A DNA stretch of 64,000 nt from Notamacropus eugenii (GCF_028372415.1 NC_092875.1:52770271-52834270), one strand, 5' to 3'. Positions 41,870 through 54,501 are shown, counted from the stretch's first letter. Notes: generated from the letters alone by a model not told the origin. Program-made: numbers and translations.

Positions 41870-43989
41870 ATCTCTCATACACACAAATTTTCTCTAGCAA
41901 TGATATCAGGAAACGGGGGATGGAACAAGGAAAGAGAAGAATGGAGGAACACATATACATATCTTCCTTAGCTGCAGGGGTGGAAGAGGGAAAGGTAGGA
42001 AAGGCAGGGATGTGGTCTAGGAGCCCTGGAAGCCTGCACCTGCAACTAACTATGGGAAACCTCATCAGTCTCAAAGTATCACTCTGTAAGAGGGCAGGTG
42101 ATGTTCAAACCCTGGGTCCTGGCTTGGTACCTGGGCAATAATAAACAAGTGACTTTCTTCTCTGGGTGTCACACAAAGGTGAAAAGAGATGTGTATTTGT
42201 GGTATTGGAATCTGTGATGCTGGTGTGTGTATTGTGTTGTGTTGTGTGTATGTGTGTAATTTAGAAACCATAAGAGTAAGACAGAAGAAGCTTGTGAAGC
42301 TGGGGAGAGGGCCAGTCTTTGTGTATGTGTGGTGAGCGATATCATGTGCTGGGAGAATCACAGACTTTTACCCCCAGCAGAAACAGAATAAGACCAAGCT
42401 GATACCCTTGTGGTATCAGAGCTGAAGGGGGAGGCGAAGCTGTGACTGTGTTTTTGCCTTGGAACAGCCCCTAAAGGAAGGGTCTTGAAACACTAAGGGA
42501 ATGGGCAATGGAGCAATAAAGACAGCAGGACAGATATTGGGGGAGGCAGACCCCCCCTTTTGGCTACCCCCCTCATGGGGTTTAAGTTTATGATTCTTTG
42601 CTGTCTAGGTAGAAGGATGACTCCTGAAAAAAAGGCAGGATAAGTTGTATCAAACCTCCCTTTCTTTCCCTCTCAGGAGCAGCTTCTGGAGAAAAAGATA
42701 CAGAGTCAATGCCTGGGGTGGCATAGGATAAGGAGCCAGAGAGGCAGTACTGAAAGTTTTGTACGGGACTCTGGAACAATAGAAAAATCTGTATTGTGAA
42801 GTGGTAGGAAGAAGAGGTAGGGCCAAAAGAAAGGTCATTAGGACCCTGGTCAGAGGAAGGGCAGCAAGTTTAGAGAAGGAAACTACAAAGACAAGGGAGA
42901 GACTCTAGGAAAGTGGTTCAGGGGATTGGGGTGGGGTGGAGCTGAAGGGCAGGGGCAAGGGTTAACGAATAATTTAGGTAGGGCTCTAAGCCAGGTGGAG
43001 CTAAGACTGAGGGGGTTGGAGGGGTTACTGAGAGGGAGAACCTAGGTAGGGGAAGGCACAAAGGGTCAAGGTTGCAGAAGAAAGGAGGTAGAAGATAGAG
43101 CTTGGTTAGGGGTTGTGATGGAGACCTAAATTCCTGCAGTCCAGTACTTTGGCCCTAGTACCTCCAGGCTGGCTGTAGCTACAGCTCTCTTCCAGTCACT
43201 GAACAGGGTCAGACACAAGTGTACTCACATACTCCCAAAACTTTCCTTTGGGGCTTCCTGGACTATCTTAACCTCCCTAAAACTAGCTCACCTCCAAGCC
43301 CTCGATTTACAACCCTTTAAAAATGGATCATTTCTTCTCTACCCCATCTCCATAGTCACCAAGGCACTCAGCTCCACTCAAATATAGAGCCCTTTAGACA
43401 CCCATGTTCTCTGCACCCATCAGGCTCATGACCCACTAAACCCCATATACAAAGGGCAACTTTCTTTCCTCTCTGCTTCCAACCTGACACCCCGCATATT
43501 AACAGCTTCTACCCACTTACAGTCACTCCCTACTACTTCTCCTCTTCTCTCCACCTATATCCACTAGTGCTTTCTTAACCCTAGCTGTACTACAGAAGAA
43601 ATGCACAGATCTCCAGATAGGAGAAAGGAGATAGACAACAGTATTACCCCATCCCAACTAGACACAAATACACTGCCCCTCTCATGATCTCCCTCCCAGC
43701 ACACATGAGACCCCCATAAAGGCACAAAGGTGCACACAAATCCAAGCCATTTGGTGCAGGCCCCATTCCTTCTAACTTTTTCTTCCTCTCTTTTTCATCT
43801 TTGATTAAAATATGGAGTGTCTGAAGGTAGCAGCTATCACCTGCCTTCTTGGCCACAAACCAAGGACAGAAAGAAGGTCTCTACCTTTCTATTCATCTCT
43901 CTTATCTTATTCATGGGGGTCTTTTATCTTCCCTCTTCCAAAATCCCTAATTTCTGCAGAAATTGCCGTTCCCACCTCCTCTTCAACTC
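41867..43989. other. No recognised repeat or gene
   Basis: The longest repeat-poor stretch in the window. It includes a GT-rich patch at 42220-42260 and a G-rich plus strand at about 42880-43110. No open frame here looks like a protein, and no splice pattern could be supported. Confidence 0.45.
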
Positions 43990-44221
43990 TTTTCTCTCAC
44001 CTTTCCTATCCAATTGCTTGCCAAATCTCAGTTTTTATCTTCCTGTCTCTCCCATCTAGTCCTTTCTGTCTGCTCATTAGTACCAGTCTAGTTCAGACCT
44101 TCATCACCTCTCAGCTTCTTGGGGTTTCTCTGCCTCAAGTCTTCCCCATTCCAACCATCCTACACACTATTGCCAAAGTAATTTTCCTTAAGTATAATTT
44201 GATCATGTGACTCTCCTAGTT
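43990..44221 (+). mobile_element. L2-like LINE, left part
   Basis: 'gccaaagtaattttccttaag' and 'tgatcatgtgactctcct' are typical of the L2 3' region. The sequence resumes after the SINE at 44490. Confidence 0.55.
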
Positions 44222-44484
44222 AATTAGTCGTTGTTATTCAGATATTTCTGTGATGACTGACTCTTCACAACTCCATTTGAGGTTTTCTTGGCAAAGACAC
44301 TAGAGTGGCTTACCATTTCCTTCTCCAGCTCACTTTATTTACAGTTGAGGAAGCAAGCAAGGTAAAGTAACTTGCCAAGAGTTACATAGCTAGTAAATGT
44401 TTAAAGCCAGATTTGAACTCAGGATGATGAGTTGTCCTGATTCCAGGCCCAGCACATTGTCCATTGTGACACCTAAGTGCCCTA
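44222..44484 (-). repeat. CORE-SINE inserted in L2, minus strand
   Basis: Tail at left ('gttgttattcagatatttc', 'gaggttttcttggcaaagac'), head at right ('caggcccagcacattgtccattgtgacacc'). TAGTTAAT before and TACTTAAT after may be the target duplication. Confidence 0.85.
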
Positions 44485-44605
44485 CTTAATCAATCCAATG
44501 TTTTGCTATTGTCTCCAGGATAAAATAGAAATTCCTCTATTTAGCTTTTCAAGTCCTGCACAACTAGGCTCTGACCAGCATTTGAAGAGAACTAGACACT
44601 GCTCT
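44485..44605 (+). mobile_element. L2-like LINE, right part
   Basis: 'ttgctattgtctccaggataaaatagaaattcctct' continues the L2 interrupted at 44222. Confidence 0.55.
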
Positions 44606-45234
44606 GGATGGGCCATCACTAGTCAACACTTACTGAGTTCTATTTGCTAGGCTGAGGTTCAGTGGGAGACAGAGAGAGGGAAGAGAATAGGCATAGACTT
44701 GTCCCTGACCTCTGGATGCCAGCCCTCCAAGGCAGCAGGAGAGAGCAGGCAGGTGGAGATAAAAGGATCTCTATAAATTGCATTTCCTCCTTAGCACAAT
44801 GAGGGGTTGGACTCTGAGCCTTCTTCTCCTGAGCTATGTGACTGAGTGAGTCTGAGTATAGCGGGGTCCAGAGGCATGTGTTTACTGATTGCCTCATAAG
44901 AAATCATGAAGTGGAAGAGTACAGAAAAGCATCAGATGACTAATAGAAACTGACGTAGTATGAAATAAACAGAAACAGGAAAATAAGATAAAGCATGATT
45001 CCAACGATGGAAATGGAAAGAACAGAAATAAAAGCCAGGTCACAGAAAAGAGGGAAGAAAATGTATTCCTCTCCTCTCTTTCAGAGAGATAGCAGTCTAC
45101 AGTTGTGGAATGCCACATGCACTGTCAGAAATGGTGGCTGTTTTGGTTAGTTTTGCTGACCTACCCTTTCCTTTTTCTGTTTTATTGTTTGTTACAAGGA
45201 TTGGTTCTCTAGATTACATTCTAATGGATAGGAG
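44606..45234. other. No recognised content
   Basis: Non-coding. A possible MIR scrap lies at about 44620-44660. Confidence 0.45.
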
Positions 45235-45335
45235 GGAGTAAAGGAAAGAACAAGCATTTTTTTAAAGCATCTACTAGGTGTCAGGCATCGTGCTAGGCAT
45301 TTGCAAATTTTATCTCATTTCATAAAGGGGGAAGA
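45235..45335 (+). repeat. MIR fragment
   Basis: 'gcatctactaggtgtcaggcatcgtgctaggca' followed by 'ttttatctcattt'. Confidence 0.6.
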
Positions 45336-45739
45336 CAGCTCCTGAAAGGGGGCTGAAAAGAGGGACTAGGGTGGAGAGATCCCAATTCCAAGGAGGAAGG
45401 AATAAATGTTGAAATAAAAGTGTAAAAATGAAATGATTAATTTTTCTTTAAGTTTCAAAGACCCTGTGGATCAGTGGAGAAGAAGACATTGGGGAGGAGT
45501 TAATGATAGGAATGGATCTATGTTGGGTTTTTTTTTTGGTTGTTTTGTTGTTATTTTTGTTGTTGTTGGGAGGAATAGCTCTTTCTCTAGGTTCTCAACC
45601 TCTGTCCCTTCTTTTCTTTCATGCCTCCCTGATCATCCCATATAGACAGTGGGTGTTGGTGGAGCAGTGATAACAGTATCTGCCACTTTAAACTGGCTCC
45701 CTGTGAAGGCCAGAGATCAGAGTTCTGTCCTGACAAAAG
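45336..45739. other. No recognised content
   Basis: Non-coding, with a T/G-rich patch at 45528-45568. Confidence 0.45.
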
Positions 45740-45905
45740 TACTTCAAAGATCCAGAACCAAGACACCTTTTGTTCCAGCCTTCCTCCTTTTACAGTTGTA
45801 CAAATCAAGATGAAGTGATTTGCCCAAGGTTATAGAGATTGTGTGAGTTGTTGCATTTTAATTCCTCTGACTTGAAAGTCAGAATTCTTTGCACTGTTTT
45901 AAGGT
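45740..45905 (+). repeat. MIR 3' half
   Basis: 'ttttacagttgtacaaatcaag', 'gatttgcccaaggttatagag' and a final 'tgaaagtcagaattctttgcact'. Confidence 0.6.
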
Positions 45906-46134
45906 GTAGGTTCCCAGAAGTCAAAGAGAACACTGTCACTGGCTTTACCCTTCTTCTGTTCTTGACCTGAGCATTGTTGTTTTTTTTAAACTCAATTAAA
46001 CAAAGAGACTGCCTAGCCTAACAGTGGAACAAGCCTGGAGACTTTCTTTCTCCTTTTTCTGTTTCCCCATATGACTGGCAGAGGGCAGAAGAGATAAGTC
46101 TGGATAGGATATTTGGGAAAGATGGGAGAGGGAA

Positions 46135-46370
46135 AGCAAGTAAGTGTTTATTAAATGTCTGCTATATACTATGGTAAACACTTTACAAATATCTAACTAT
46201 CTCCATAATTATGCTAGGCAGGTGCCATTACTATTCCCATTTTATACTTGAGTCAGACACGAGTTAAATGACTTGTCAAGGATATACAGATAGTATGCAC
46301 TTAAGAGTGGATTTGAACTTCATGACTCCAGTCCTCTATTGACTATACCACCTAATTGCAATGATTAGTA
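46135..46370 (+). repeat. MIR
   Basis: Nearly whole: 'gtgtttattaaatgtctgctatatact', 'ggtgccattactattcccatttta', 'aatgacttgtcaaggatatacag' and 'gtggatttgaactt'. Confidence 0.8.
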
Positions 46371-46424
46371 GATTCAGATGGTTTTTGTATATTTTTCCCA
46401 CAACTGGGAAGGACTTTTGAGATC

Positions 46425-46615
46425 ATGGGTTTATAAATTTAGAACTGGAAGGAATTATAGAAATTATCTAGTCCAAACTCATTCATTTCACATATGAGGA
46501 AACACAGGGAAATGCTGTTAATTGACTTGCCCCAACATCATACAGGTTGAAAGTAATAACCATGAAATTTGAATGAAACCCCTTTGACTTTAATCCAGTC
46601 ATCTTTCCAATGAAC
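46425..46615 (+). repeat. MIR3-like SINE remnant
   Basis: 'agaactggaaggaattatagaaattatctagtccaa' followed by 'catatgaggaaacacaggga'. Same class as 9600-9895. Confidence 0.7.
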
Positions 46616-46810
46616 TTGTCCCCTATGTACTCAACACTGTCCTAGACATTAAAGGATTATTATCTCATCACATCCATTCACTTAATGGAGGTGGGGGCTG
46701 AGATCCAAGGAGGAAAAGGGAATTGCCCAAAGTCAAATGACAGATCAGTGATTATTTGATCCCAAAATTCCTAACTCTCAGTCCATCATCTTTTCTTTCA
46801 CTCTACCCTT
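46616..46810 (+). repeat. MIR remnant
   Basis: 'actcaacactgtcctagacatta', 'ggctgagatccaaggaggaa' and 'aattgcccaaagtcaaatgac'. Third MIR in a row. Confidence 0.6.
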
Positions 46811-47399
46811 CACAAATGGTGTTTTAGATACTTTTCTGCTTCCCAAAGTTAACAGCTGTTGTGTCTTACTTAAATGAAAGAATGAATAAATTTTGGAAAA
46901 ATTGAGAAAAACCCAAAGATTCTCAATATTGCATTGAAAGTGTTCTCTTTCTTAAGATTTCCTGGAATACTTTGACTAAATGTATCCTTTGCTTCAATCA
47001 TTTTGTTTTTTAATTATAGCTATTAATGAACATCCTATACCATTTACCCCATTCAATAGGAACTTCTTGTGGACAGATAGTATATTGGTGATATTGTTGG
47101 GATTTTGTTGGGTTTCTGGAAGTTCATTGCTAACTCAGGTTTCAAGAAGAATATCCTGTCTCTACCTACTCCTAATATTATAGCTCATTATCTCCAACGA
47201 AGTTTGGTCCATTAACCATCAGACAATAGATTTAATTAGCTTAGGAAAGTAAAGCAAAACATGCCTTATCATGAATCTGGGGTCTAATTTTTCTTAGTTA
47301 CAGATATCATCCATGAGAAGAGTGAGCACAAACTTTTAATATGATAGCAAGTGAACACTTGTGGCCATGCAACTCATAACTGCCTGGTAGCTTTTCTTA
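46811..47399. other. No recognised content
   Basis: AT-rich and non-coding. Confidence 0.45.
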
Positions 47400-47684
47400 A
47401 CCACAGTACAGATCAACAACCAAGGTCCCCCAGTTCTGGATCAACTGGTGAGTGGCACAGCAGACAAGCTGTGACTCCTCTAGACCCAGCACTGCAGGTG
47501 ATCTGCCAGCACTAGCATCCAGGGCATAATATGTGTGATTTGGCTGGACCATACCAGAGCAGTGGATAAGCTGCCAGCATGTGAGGCCCCCTCCCAAAAA
47601 ATTCCAGTGAGCAGATTCTTCATCCTCCATGTAAGAAATTTGGGATAGTGCCCCCGGTACTCCAGGGGCAGAGATCAACTAAAA

Positions 47685-48360
47685 ATGAGCAAAAAACAAA
47701 AAAGAGCCCAGACCATAGATAGCTACTATGATGACTGGGAAGATCAAAATGCAAACTCAGAAGAGGACAACAATATCAAAATGCCTACATGTACAACCTC
47801 AAAGAAGAATACATATTGGTCTCAAGTCCAAAAATTCCTCTTGGAAGAGCTCAAAAACTATTTTAAAAATCAAGTAAGAGAGAAAGAAGAATAAATGGTA
47901 AAAGTAATGAGAGTATGTAGGAGAATTATGAAAAAAGAGTCAATAGCTTGAAAAAAGTCAATAGCACAGACATAATGACTGAAGAGTACAACTTCCTAAA
48001 AAATAGAATTGGCCAAAAGGGGAAAAAATATACTGAAAAAACCAACTCCTTAAAACTAGAATTGGCCAAATGGAAAACGAGATACAAAAGGTAACTGAAG
48101 AAAATACTGCAAATATCAATGGGCACCAGTCAACATTACACAGGACTTAGCAGCTTCTGATTTAAAGTATCAGAGGGCTTGGGATATAATATTCCAGAAA
48201 GCAAAAGAGCTTGGATTACAACCAAGAATCAATTGCCCCCAAATTAAGGATAATCTTTTAGGAGAAAACATGAACATTTAAGGAAACAGGGGACTTTCAA
48301 ACTTCCCTGATGAAAAATCCAGAGCTAAATAGAACATCTGATTTTCAAATACAAGATTCA
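47685..48360 (+). pseudogene. L1-B ORF1 remnant
   Basis: Starts MSKKQKRAQTIDSYYDDWEDQNANSEED and stops after 69 codons. The coil continues in other frames with KNRIGQ-like repeats. A gap at about 48110 joins the coil directly to the C-terminal domain ('gacttagcagcttctgattta', RITQDLA region). Confidence 0.75.
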
Positions 48361-48448
48361 AGAGAAGCAAAAAAAAGTAAAGAGGAAAGGGGAAAACAAT
48401 CATGTCATATCCCTACATGGGAAAATACTTATAATTCTTAAGAACTAT

Positions 48449-48934
48449 ATGTCTGTTAGGATTAAAACAATATGCTGTTTTCAAAAAACACATTTGAAGA
48501 AAAGAGGTACACACAGAATTAAGATAAAAGGCTGGAGCAGAATATATTATGCTTTAGCTGAAATTAAAAAAAAGATAGGGATAGCAATCCTGATCTCAGA
48601 CAAAGCAAAGGCAAAAGGTGATCTATTTAAAAGAGACAATGAAAGAAGCTACATCTTGCCAAAAGTTACCATAGACTATGAAGTAACATCAATACTAAAT
48701 ATATATGTACCAAGTGATATAGCATTCAAAGTCCTAGAGAAAAAGTTAAGTGAGTTACAGGAAGAAATAGAGAGTAAAACTACACTAGTATGGGCCCTCA
48801 ACCCCCCCTCTGAGGATTAGATAAATCTAACCACAAAATAAACAAGAAAGAAGTTAAATAGGTGAATAGAATTTTAGAGAAGTTAGATATGAAAGGCCTC
48901 CAAGGAAAATTGAATGGGGATAGAAAGGAATATG
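48449..48934 (+). pseudogene. L1-B ORF2 endonuclease remnant
   Basis: Open from 48449 to 48820 with KKRGTHRIKIKGWSRIYYA, IGIAILISDKAKAK, SILNIYVPSDIA, and TTLVWALNPPSED where the metal-site segment GDLN should be. The N-terminal catalytic part is missing, so it cannot be active. Confidence 0.8.
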
Positions 48935-49108
48935 TTGTGTTCATCCTTTGTTGCCAAAGAAGACCATGCCATCAAAGAAATGATGACATGACTTGCACTT
49001 TACTTTGTTTTGAGTGAGGGAGGGCTGTGCAAGGTCACCAGCCTCATTTTTCCTCCAGAGCCATGTGAATCTAGTGACCTGATATTCCTCAGGAAGACTG
49101 GAGATGAT
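48935..49108 (-). repeat. RTE-tailed SINE fragment, minus strand
   Basis: The second module of the SINE at 35147-35481 in reverse. Imperfect flanking words (TAGAAAGGAATAT and TAGAAAAAATAT) look like its target duplication. It is 5'-truncated, with no tRNA head. Confidence 0.75.
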
Positions 49109-49130
49109 CTAGAAAAAATATCTTTTCCTC

Positions 49131-51464
49131 AACTCAACCTGGCCAGGGTGCCCCCAGAGCCCAGGCCACAGTCAAGCTGCTGAGGAGCTGGACAGCCCCA
49201 TGTAGGGCAGCCTCAGGGCAGAGGAGGAGCCAGGGTCTGGCAGCACAGCCCCTCAGGAAGGTCCTGCAGTGCAGCCCCTCAGGAGGATCTGAATACCCAT
49301 GGCCCACCTGAGGTGCTACCAGCCCTGGGGCTGCAGGGACTGGGGAAGGGGACAATGACAATGTGTCACCTGCAGGAGCCCCCCACTTCACCCCCAGGCC
49401 TCCCTTTTATCTGCTGCCTGGCTTTGTGCTACTCTGTGGACTGGAGTACCTGTGGGGCTCCAGGGTGGAGTTGGAGGACTGACTGCACCCCTCTCCCTCA
49501 TCAGTAGCCCTGGGCACCTGGTTGAGTGCCAGTGCTGTGGGGCCTCATTCCAGTTCTTTACACAAGGCCATGCATATGTATGCCACCCACGATGATGGCT
49601 AGCTGACCTTCAGTGACTACATAGCCCACTATGTGTGGGGCATGAAGAGCTTCCCTGAGGATGGGGGGCAAATAGTCTGCTTTGCCTTCCAACTGCCTTT
49701 TGATCCCACCAGTACTGATGCCCAGGTTCAGGATGGTGCCTACATAAACTTCGTGGAGTGCTACCAGATACTGGGGGTCACCTACTGGGCCAACAACCAG
49801 GGCAAGAAGTATACAGTGGTATACAGAAGGAGACCTCAGCCCAAGACTGCATGGTATACAGAAAGAGACCTCAGGCTAAGGGGCTGAGCTTCCCAGGGCT
49901 TCTTGTGTCACTTGCCAACAGCAAAGCACCTCTTTTGGTAGATGGAGATGAAATAGCTGAAGAGCTGTATGAAACCTTTTGGACATAGACAGGCTGAGCA
50001 GGAACTCAGAAGAGAGAATGTGGATGACCCTGTCTCTTCGGTGGAATGCCCTGATGAAGGGGACAGGGGTCAGGGAGCATATTAGTAACTCCTCTGCCAC
50101 TCCAGGCAGGGCCATAGATAATACTGGTCTCAGATGTCATGGTATCTAGCTCTCCAGAAAACAAAGGCTCTGTATGTGTCTGAGATGTTCCTGGCATCCC
50201 TGAAATCCCCCACCATTGAAATTTCCCCCTTCTGTGCTGAACTTGGTGCCAGATCAGTGAGGAGCCCAGGGCGTCCTCTCATTTCAGACTGAGGATTGCT
50301 CAAGTCCTGTGAGTCACCTGCTTCCTCAGGGTCACCCAGTAGAGTGCCCAAACTGGGGAAAGTGTGGCTTTGGAGCTGGAAAAGTTCTACCTCACTCATA
50401 TGAGGTGCTTGAGGGACAGAAAGCTGGCTGATGGGGAGTGAGGGAATCCTATCCCTGACTCTGACCAAGATGTCTTCCTTAAATGAATGGGGTCAGAGAG
50501 AGCCTTGAACAGCTCTCTAATGGAGAGCACTATTTGATGCAAAGTGTAAAGGATGTGGTGGAGCTCTTTAAAGATGCTGAAGAATGGGGTGGTGAGCTTG
50601 AGGAGGTGGAGTTATATTCTGGTGCAAAGGAGCAGTCAGAGAGAGAGAGAGACACCCTGAAAGAATCCCCTTCTGGCATTGTCACTGGCATGTGGCTTGC
50701 AGGACAGCATCCAGGCTTTGTCTTGGTAAAAAATGGACTTAGTCAGGATCCAGAAGAAGAGGAAATGCTGAGGTCTGGCTATTTGTGGTCCCCCTCCTGT
50801 GCAGCCCCTGAAAAGAAGTCAGTGGATTCAGAGAAAGAATGTGATCAAAGCAGTGCTATCAAGGCTGAAGGGCCTTCTTACTGCTTCCAGGAAGAAACCA
50901 CCTCTTGTCCAGTAGCATTCCAGGAAAGAAGCCTTCTGACATTGTCCAAGAGTGGGAGGGTAGGCCTCTGGGAATTCCCGGGCCAGTTGCAGAAGGCTCT
51001 TGGCCAATGTCTATGTATGCTGGGTCTGCTGGTCTTCCTGCCCATTGTGTGGAAAGCCTGCATGGCCTTCATGGGATTGACCTTTTATCTCTCTCTGGTT
51101 TGGTTCTCCTAGATGGCCATGCATATTGGGGATGGGAGTGGTGGTGATGGCAGGAGGAGATCTAGCAATAACAAAAGCCCTGAATGTCTCCAGAATCCAG
51201 AGGCTGTGGACCCTGTGGGAGATTAGTGGAAGAAAGAAGAAAAGTTCTTAGACACCCATGGCCAAACTGGGCCTAGATACATCTACACAGGCACAGAAAT
51301 GTACACACACATACACAGACCTACATGAATACCCATACATATGTGTGTGTGATATCATGCAGTGGGGGGGAGATGGAGTAGGGGAAAGCCTCTGGAGTTA
51401 GTCTCTTTGCTATATTTCTTACTAAAAAACTTCCAAAGGAACACCCCCTCCCTCCCCGCCAGCC
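49131..51464 (+). pseudogene. PPP1R3F: PPP1R3F-like pseudogene, intronless and broken
   Basis: The source gene encodes a glycogen-targeting regulatory subunit of protein phosphatase 1. In frame from 49561 this reads HKAMHMYATHDDG, a stop, LTFSDYIAHYV, then EDGGQIVCFAFQLPFDP and VTYWANNQGKKYTV. That is the CBM21 fold with its WANN signature. The stop (TAG, 49600-49602) replaces the conserved Trp of the DGW motif. The block 50483-51112 (209 codons) is acidic and ends in a hydrophobic membrane segment, LLVFLPIVWKACMAF through FYLSLVWFS, as expected for the tail-anchored family member. At least five frame changes or stops lie between. GC content is higher than in the flanking L1. No introns are evident, but there is also no A-tail or target duplication. 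PPP1R3F is favoured by the WANN motif and tail; other PPP1R3 members are possible. Confidence 0.6.
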
Positions 51465-51465
51465 A

Positions 51466-52215
51466 AGTAGAATTGGCCAAATAGGAGGGAAGACTCAAAA
51501 TTCAACTGAAGAAAATAATTCCCTAAAAATTAGGGTTTGGACAATTAAGCTAATCACTCTGTGAGATATCAAGAATCAGTCAAACAAAATAGAATGAAAA
51601 AATAGAAAATGTAAAATACCTCACTGAAAAACAACTTACTTGGAAAACAGGTCCAAGAGAGATAATTTAAGTATTAATGTACTACCTGAAAATCATGATT
51701 AAAAAAATGAACCTGGACAGCATCTTTCTAGAAATTATCAAGGAAAACAGCCATGATGTCCTAGAATCAGAGGATAACATAGGCATTGAAAAAAATCCAC
51801 TGATCACCTCCTGAAAGTGATCCCAAAATAAAAACTCCAAGGAATATTTTAGCAAATTTCAGAACTGTCAGTTTGATGAGAAATTAGTTTAAGTAGACAG
51901 AAAAAAAAATCAATTCAAATAGCAAGCAGCCACAATCAGGATTGCACAAGACTTAGTGGCTTCTAATTCAAAGGATCAGGAGACTTGGCATATGACATTC
52001 CAGAAAGCAATGGAACTTGGTTTACAACCAAGAATCAACTACCTAGCAAAATGGAGCATAATCTTTCAAGGAAAAAGATGGATAGTCAAAGAAACAGGAC
52101 ACATTCAAACTTACCTGATGAAAAGACCAGAACTGAACAGAAAAAAAAACAACTGACTTTCAAATGTGAGACTCAAGAGAAGCAAAGAAAGGCAAACAGA
52201 AGAAAAAAATAACCT
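51466..52215 (+). pseudogene. L1-C ORF1 remnant, 5'-truncated
   Basis: Coil from 'aattggccaaataggag', an RRM in broken frames around 51660-51880, and the C-terminal block 51956-52156 (MASNSKDQETWHMTFQKAMELGLQPRINYLAKWS is spread over that block). The N-terminus is absent. Confidence 0.75.
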
Positions 52216-52764
52216 GATATTCAATAAGGATAAACTATCTACATCCCTACATATGAATATGACACTTGTAATTCTTAAGAATTTTATCTCATTAAGGCAG
52301 GTAGAAGGAGTGAACTTAGAGGGTGTAGGTATGAATTGACTTTGCAGTGATAATAAAAATAATTAAGGGATGAAAAGAGTACTGGGAGAAGAGGAAGGGG
52401 GGAGGCAGAATGGGGGTAAATTATAGTGCATGAGAGTCTTATTACAATAGAAGGAAAGAAGAGAAGGGGTAAGAATTCTTTCAACCTTACTGTCATCGGA
52501 TTTGACTCAAAGAGGGAATAGCATACACACTCAGTTGGTTCCCTATAGGAAGTAGGAGGGGAAAGGGGAAAGGGGAAAAGGGAATGATAGAAGGGAGAGC
52601 AGAAGTTAGGGCAGAAGTAGGAGGGAAAAGGGAAAAAGGAGGGGGGCCAATAGAAGGGAGAGCAGATCGGGGCAGGGGGTGGTCAGAAGGAAAAAGCTTG
52701 TGGAGAGGAACAGAGAGAAAGAAGAGAGAAAAGTATAAAAAAGGAGAGAAATAGGATGGAGAGA
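52216..52764 (+). other. L1-C spacer, purine-rich
   Basis: AGGGGAAAGG-type repeats in the sense strand, as in the spacer of the first L1 (5851-6444, minus). Non-coding. Confidence 0.7.
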
Positions 52765-54484
52765 AATACACAATCATCATAACTGTGAATGTGAATGGGA
52801 TGAACTCTCCCATAAAATTAAGTGAATAGCAGAGTGGGTTAAAAACCAGAATTCCACAGTATGTTGCTTACAAGAAACACATCTGAATCAGAGAGACACA
52901 AACAGAATAAAGGTAAATAAAAGTAGATGTAGCAATCCTGATTTCAGACAAAACAAAACAAAAATAGTTCTAATTAAATGAGATAAACAAGGCAACTGCA
53001 TCTTTCTAAAAGGTATCACGGACAATGAAGTAATATCAATACTAAATATATAGGCACCAAGTGGTATAGCATCCAAATTCCTAGAGAAGTTAACTGAGTT
53101 ACAGAAAGAAATAGACAGTAAAATTATACTAGTGGGGGACTGCAACCCTTCCCTTTCAGAATTAGATAAATCTAACCACAAAATAAGAAAGAAATTAAGG
53201 AGAGGAACAGAATTTTAGAAAAAATAGATATTAAAGACCTCTAAATAAAATCGAATAGGTATAGAAAGGAATATACTTTTTCTCAGTGGTACATGGCATC
53301 TACACAAAAATCGACCATGTATCAAGGCATAAAAACCTCAGAATCCAATACACAAAGGCAGAAATATTAAAAGCATTCTTTTCATACCATGATGGAATAA
53401 AAAATTATATATAATAAAGGGGGATAGAAAGATAGATTAAAAATTAACTAGGAACTAAATAGTCTAATCCTAAAGAATGAGTAGGTCAAATAACAAATCA
53501 TAGAAACAATCAAGAATTTCATCAAAGAGAATAACAATAATGAGAGCACCTACCAAAATTTATGGGATGCAGTCAAAGTAGTATTTAGGGGAAATGTTAT
53601 ATCCCTATATGTTTACATGAGCAAAATAGAGAAAGAACAGATCAATGAATTGGGCATGCACTTAAAGAAGTTAGAAAAAGAACAAAGTAAAAATGCCCAA
53701 TTAAATAACAAATTAGAAATTCTGAAAATCAAAGGAGAGATTAATAAAATTGAAAGTAAGAAAATTATTAAATAATAAATAAAACTAAGAGCTATTTTTA
53801 TAATAATGCCAATAAAATAGATAAACCACTGGTTAATTTGATTTTAAAAAATAAAGAAGAAAACCAACTAGTATCAAAAACGAAGTGTGAACTCATCACA
53901 AATGGAGAGGTAATTAAAGCAAAAATTAGACGCTATTTTGCTCAACTGTATGCCAATAAGTCTAACAATCTAAGTGAAATGAATGAATAGTTAGAGAAAT
54001 ATAAATTGTCCAGATTAATAGGAGAGGAAATAAAATATTTATATAATCCCATCTTAGAAAAAGATGTTGAACAAGCCATTAATTAACTCTTTAAGAAAAA
54101 TCTTCAGGACCCTATGTATTTGCAAGTAAATTCTACTACACTTTTAAAGAACAATTAATTCCAATACTATATAAACCATTTTGTGAAATAGACAAAGAAG
54201 GACTTCTACCAAATTCCTTTTAAGACAGAAATATGGTGTTAATACCTAAGCATGAATAACCAAAACAGAGAATGAAAATTATAGACCAGTTTCCTCACTG
54301 AATTTGGATGCAAAAATTTTAAATATAATATTAGCATAGAGTTACAGCAACTTATCAAGAGGATAATCCATTATGACCATGTGAGAATCATACCAGAAAT
54401 GCAAGACTGGTCCAATACTAGGAAAACTATTAGTATAGTTGGCCATTTCAATAACAAAACCAACAGAAATCATATGATTATCTC
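52765..54484 (+). pseudogene. L1-C ORF2: endonuclease and start of reverse transcriptase
   Basis: Opens with IITVNVNGMNSPIK at about 52765-52815, then degenerate endonuclease blocks to about 53340 ('catggcatctacacaaaaatcgacca'). The linker follows, then the RT approach with 'gaatcataccagaaatgcaagactgg'. It stops at the 54485 target duplication inside the ISIDAEK motif of the RT. Many stops in all frames. Confidence 0.8.
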
Positions 54485-54501
54485 AATAGATGCAGAAAAA
54501 A
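54485..54501. repeat. Target-site duplication, left copy (insert at 54502)
   Basis: AATAGATGCAGAAAAAA; the partner at 55405-55421 differs at one base. Confidence 0.85.

Larger units (their letters stand above)
47400..48934 (+). mobile_element. Internally deleted L1, plus strand (L1-B)
   Basis: Leader (47400-47684), ORF1 start, part of the coil, the ORF1 C-terminal domain, then the ORF2 endonuclease to about 48934. The RRM of ORF1 and most of the spacer with the ORF2 start are missing. A SINE interrupts the endonuclease at 48935, and a little L1 sequence follows to about 49130. Confidence 0.75.

Noticed and set aside
41474..41971. Plus-strand open frame of 165 codons
   Set aside because: Crosses a MIR remnant and the TC repeat (poly Ser-Leu); no family match and no conserved segment.
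42505..42545. AATAAA-like word in repeat-poor DNA as a gene end
   Set aside because: No open frame or splice pattern upstream; a single hexamer is expected by chance.
49134..49391. Minus-strand open frame of 85 codons
   Set aside because: Antisense shadow of the GC-rich start of the PPP1R3F-like pseudogene.
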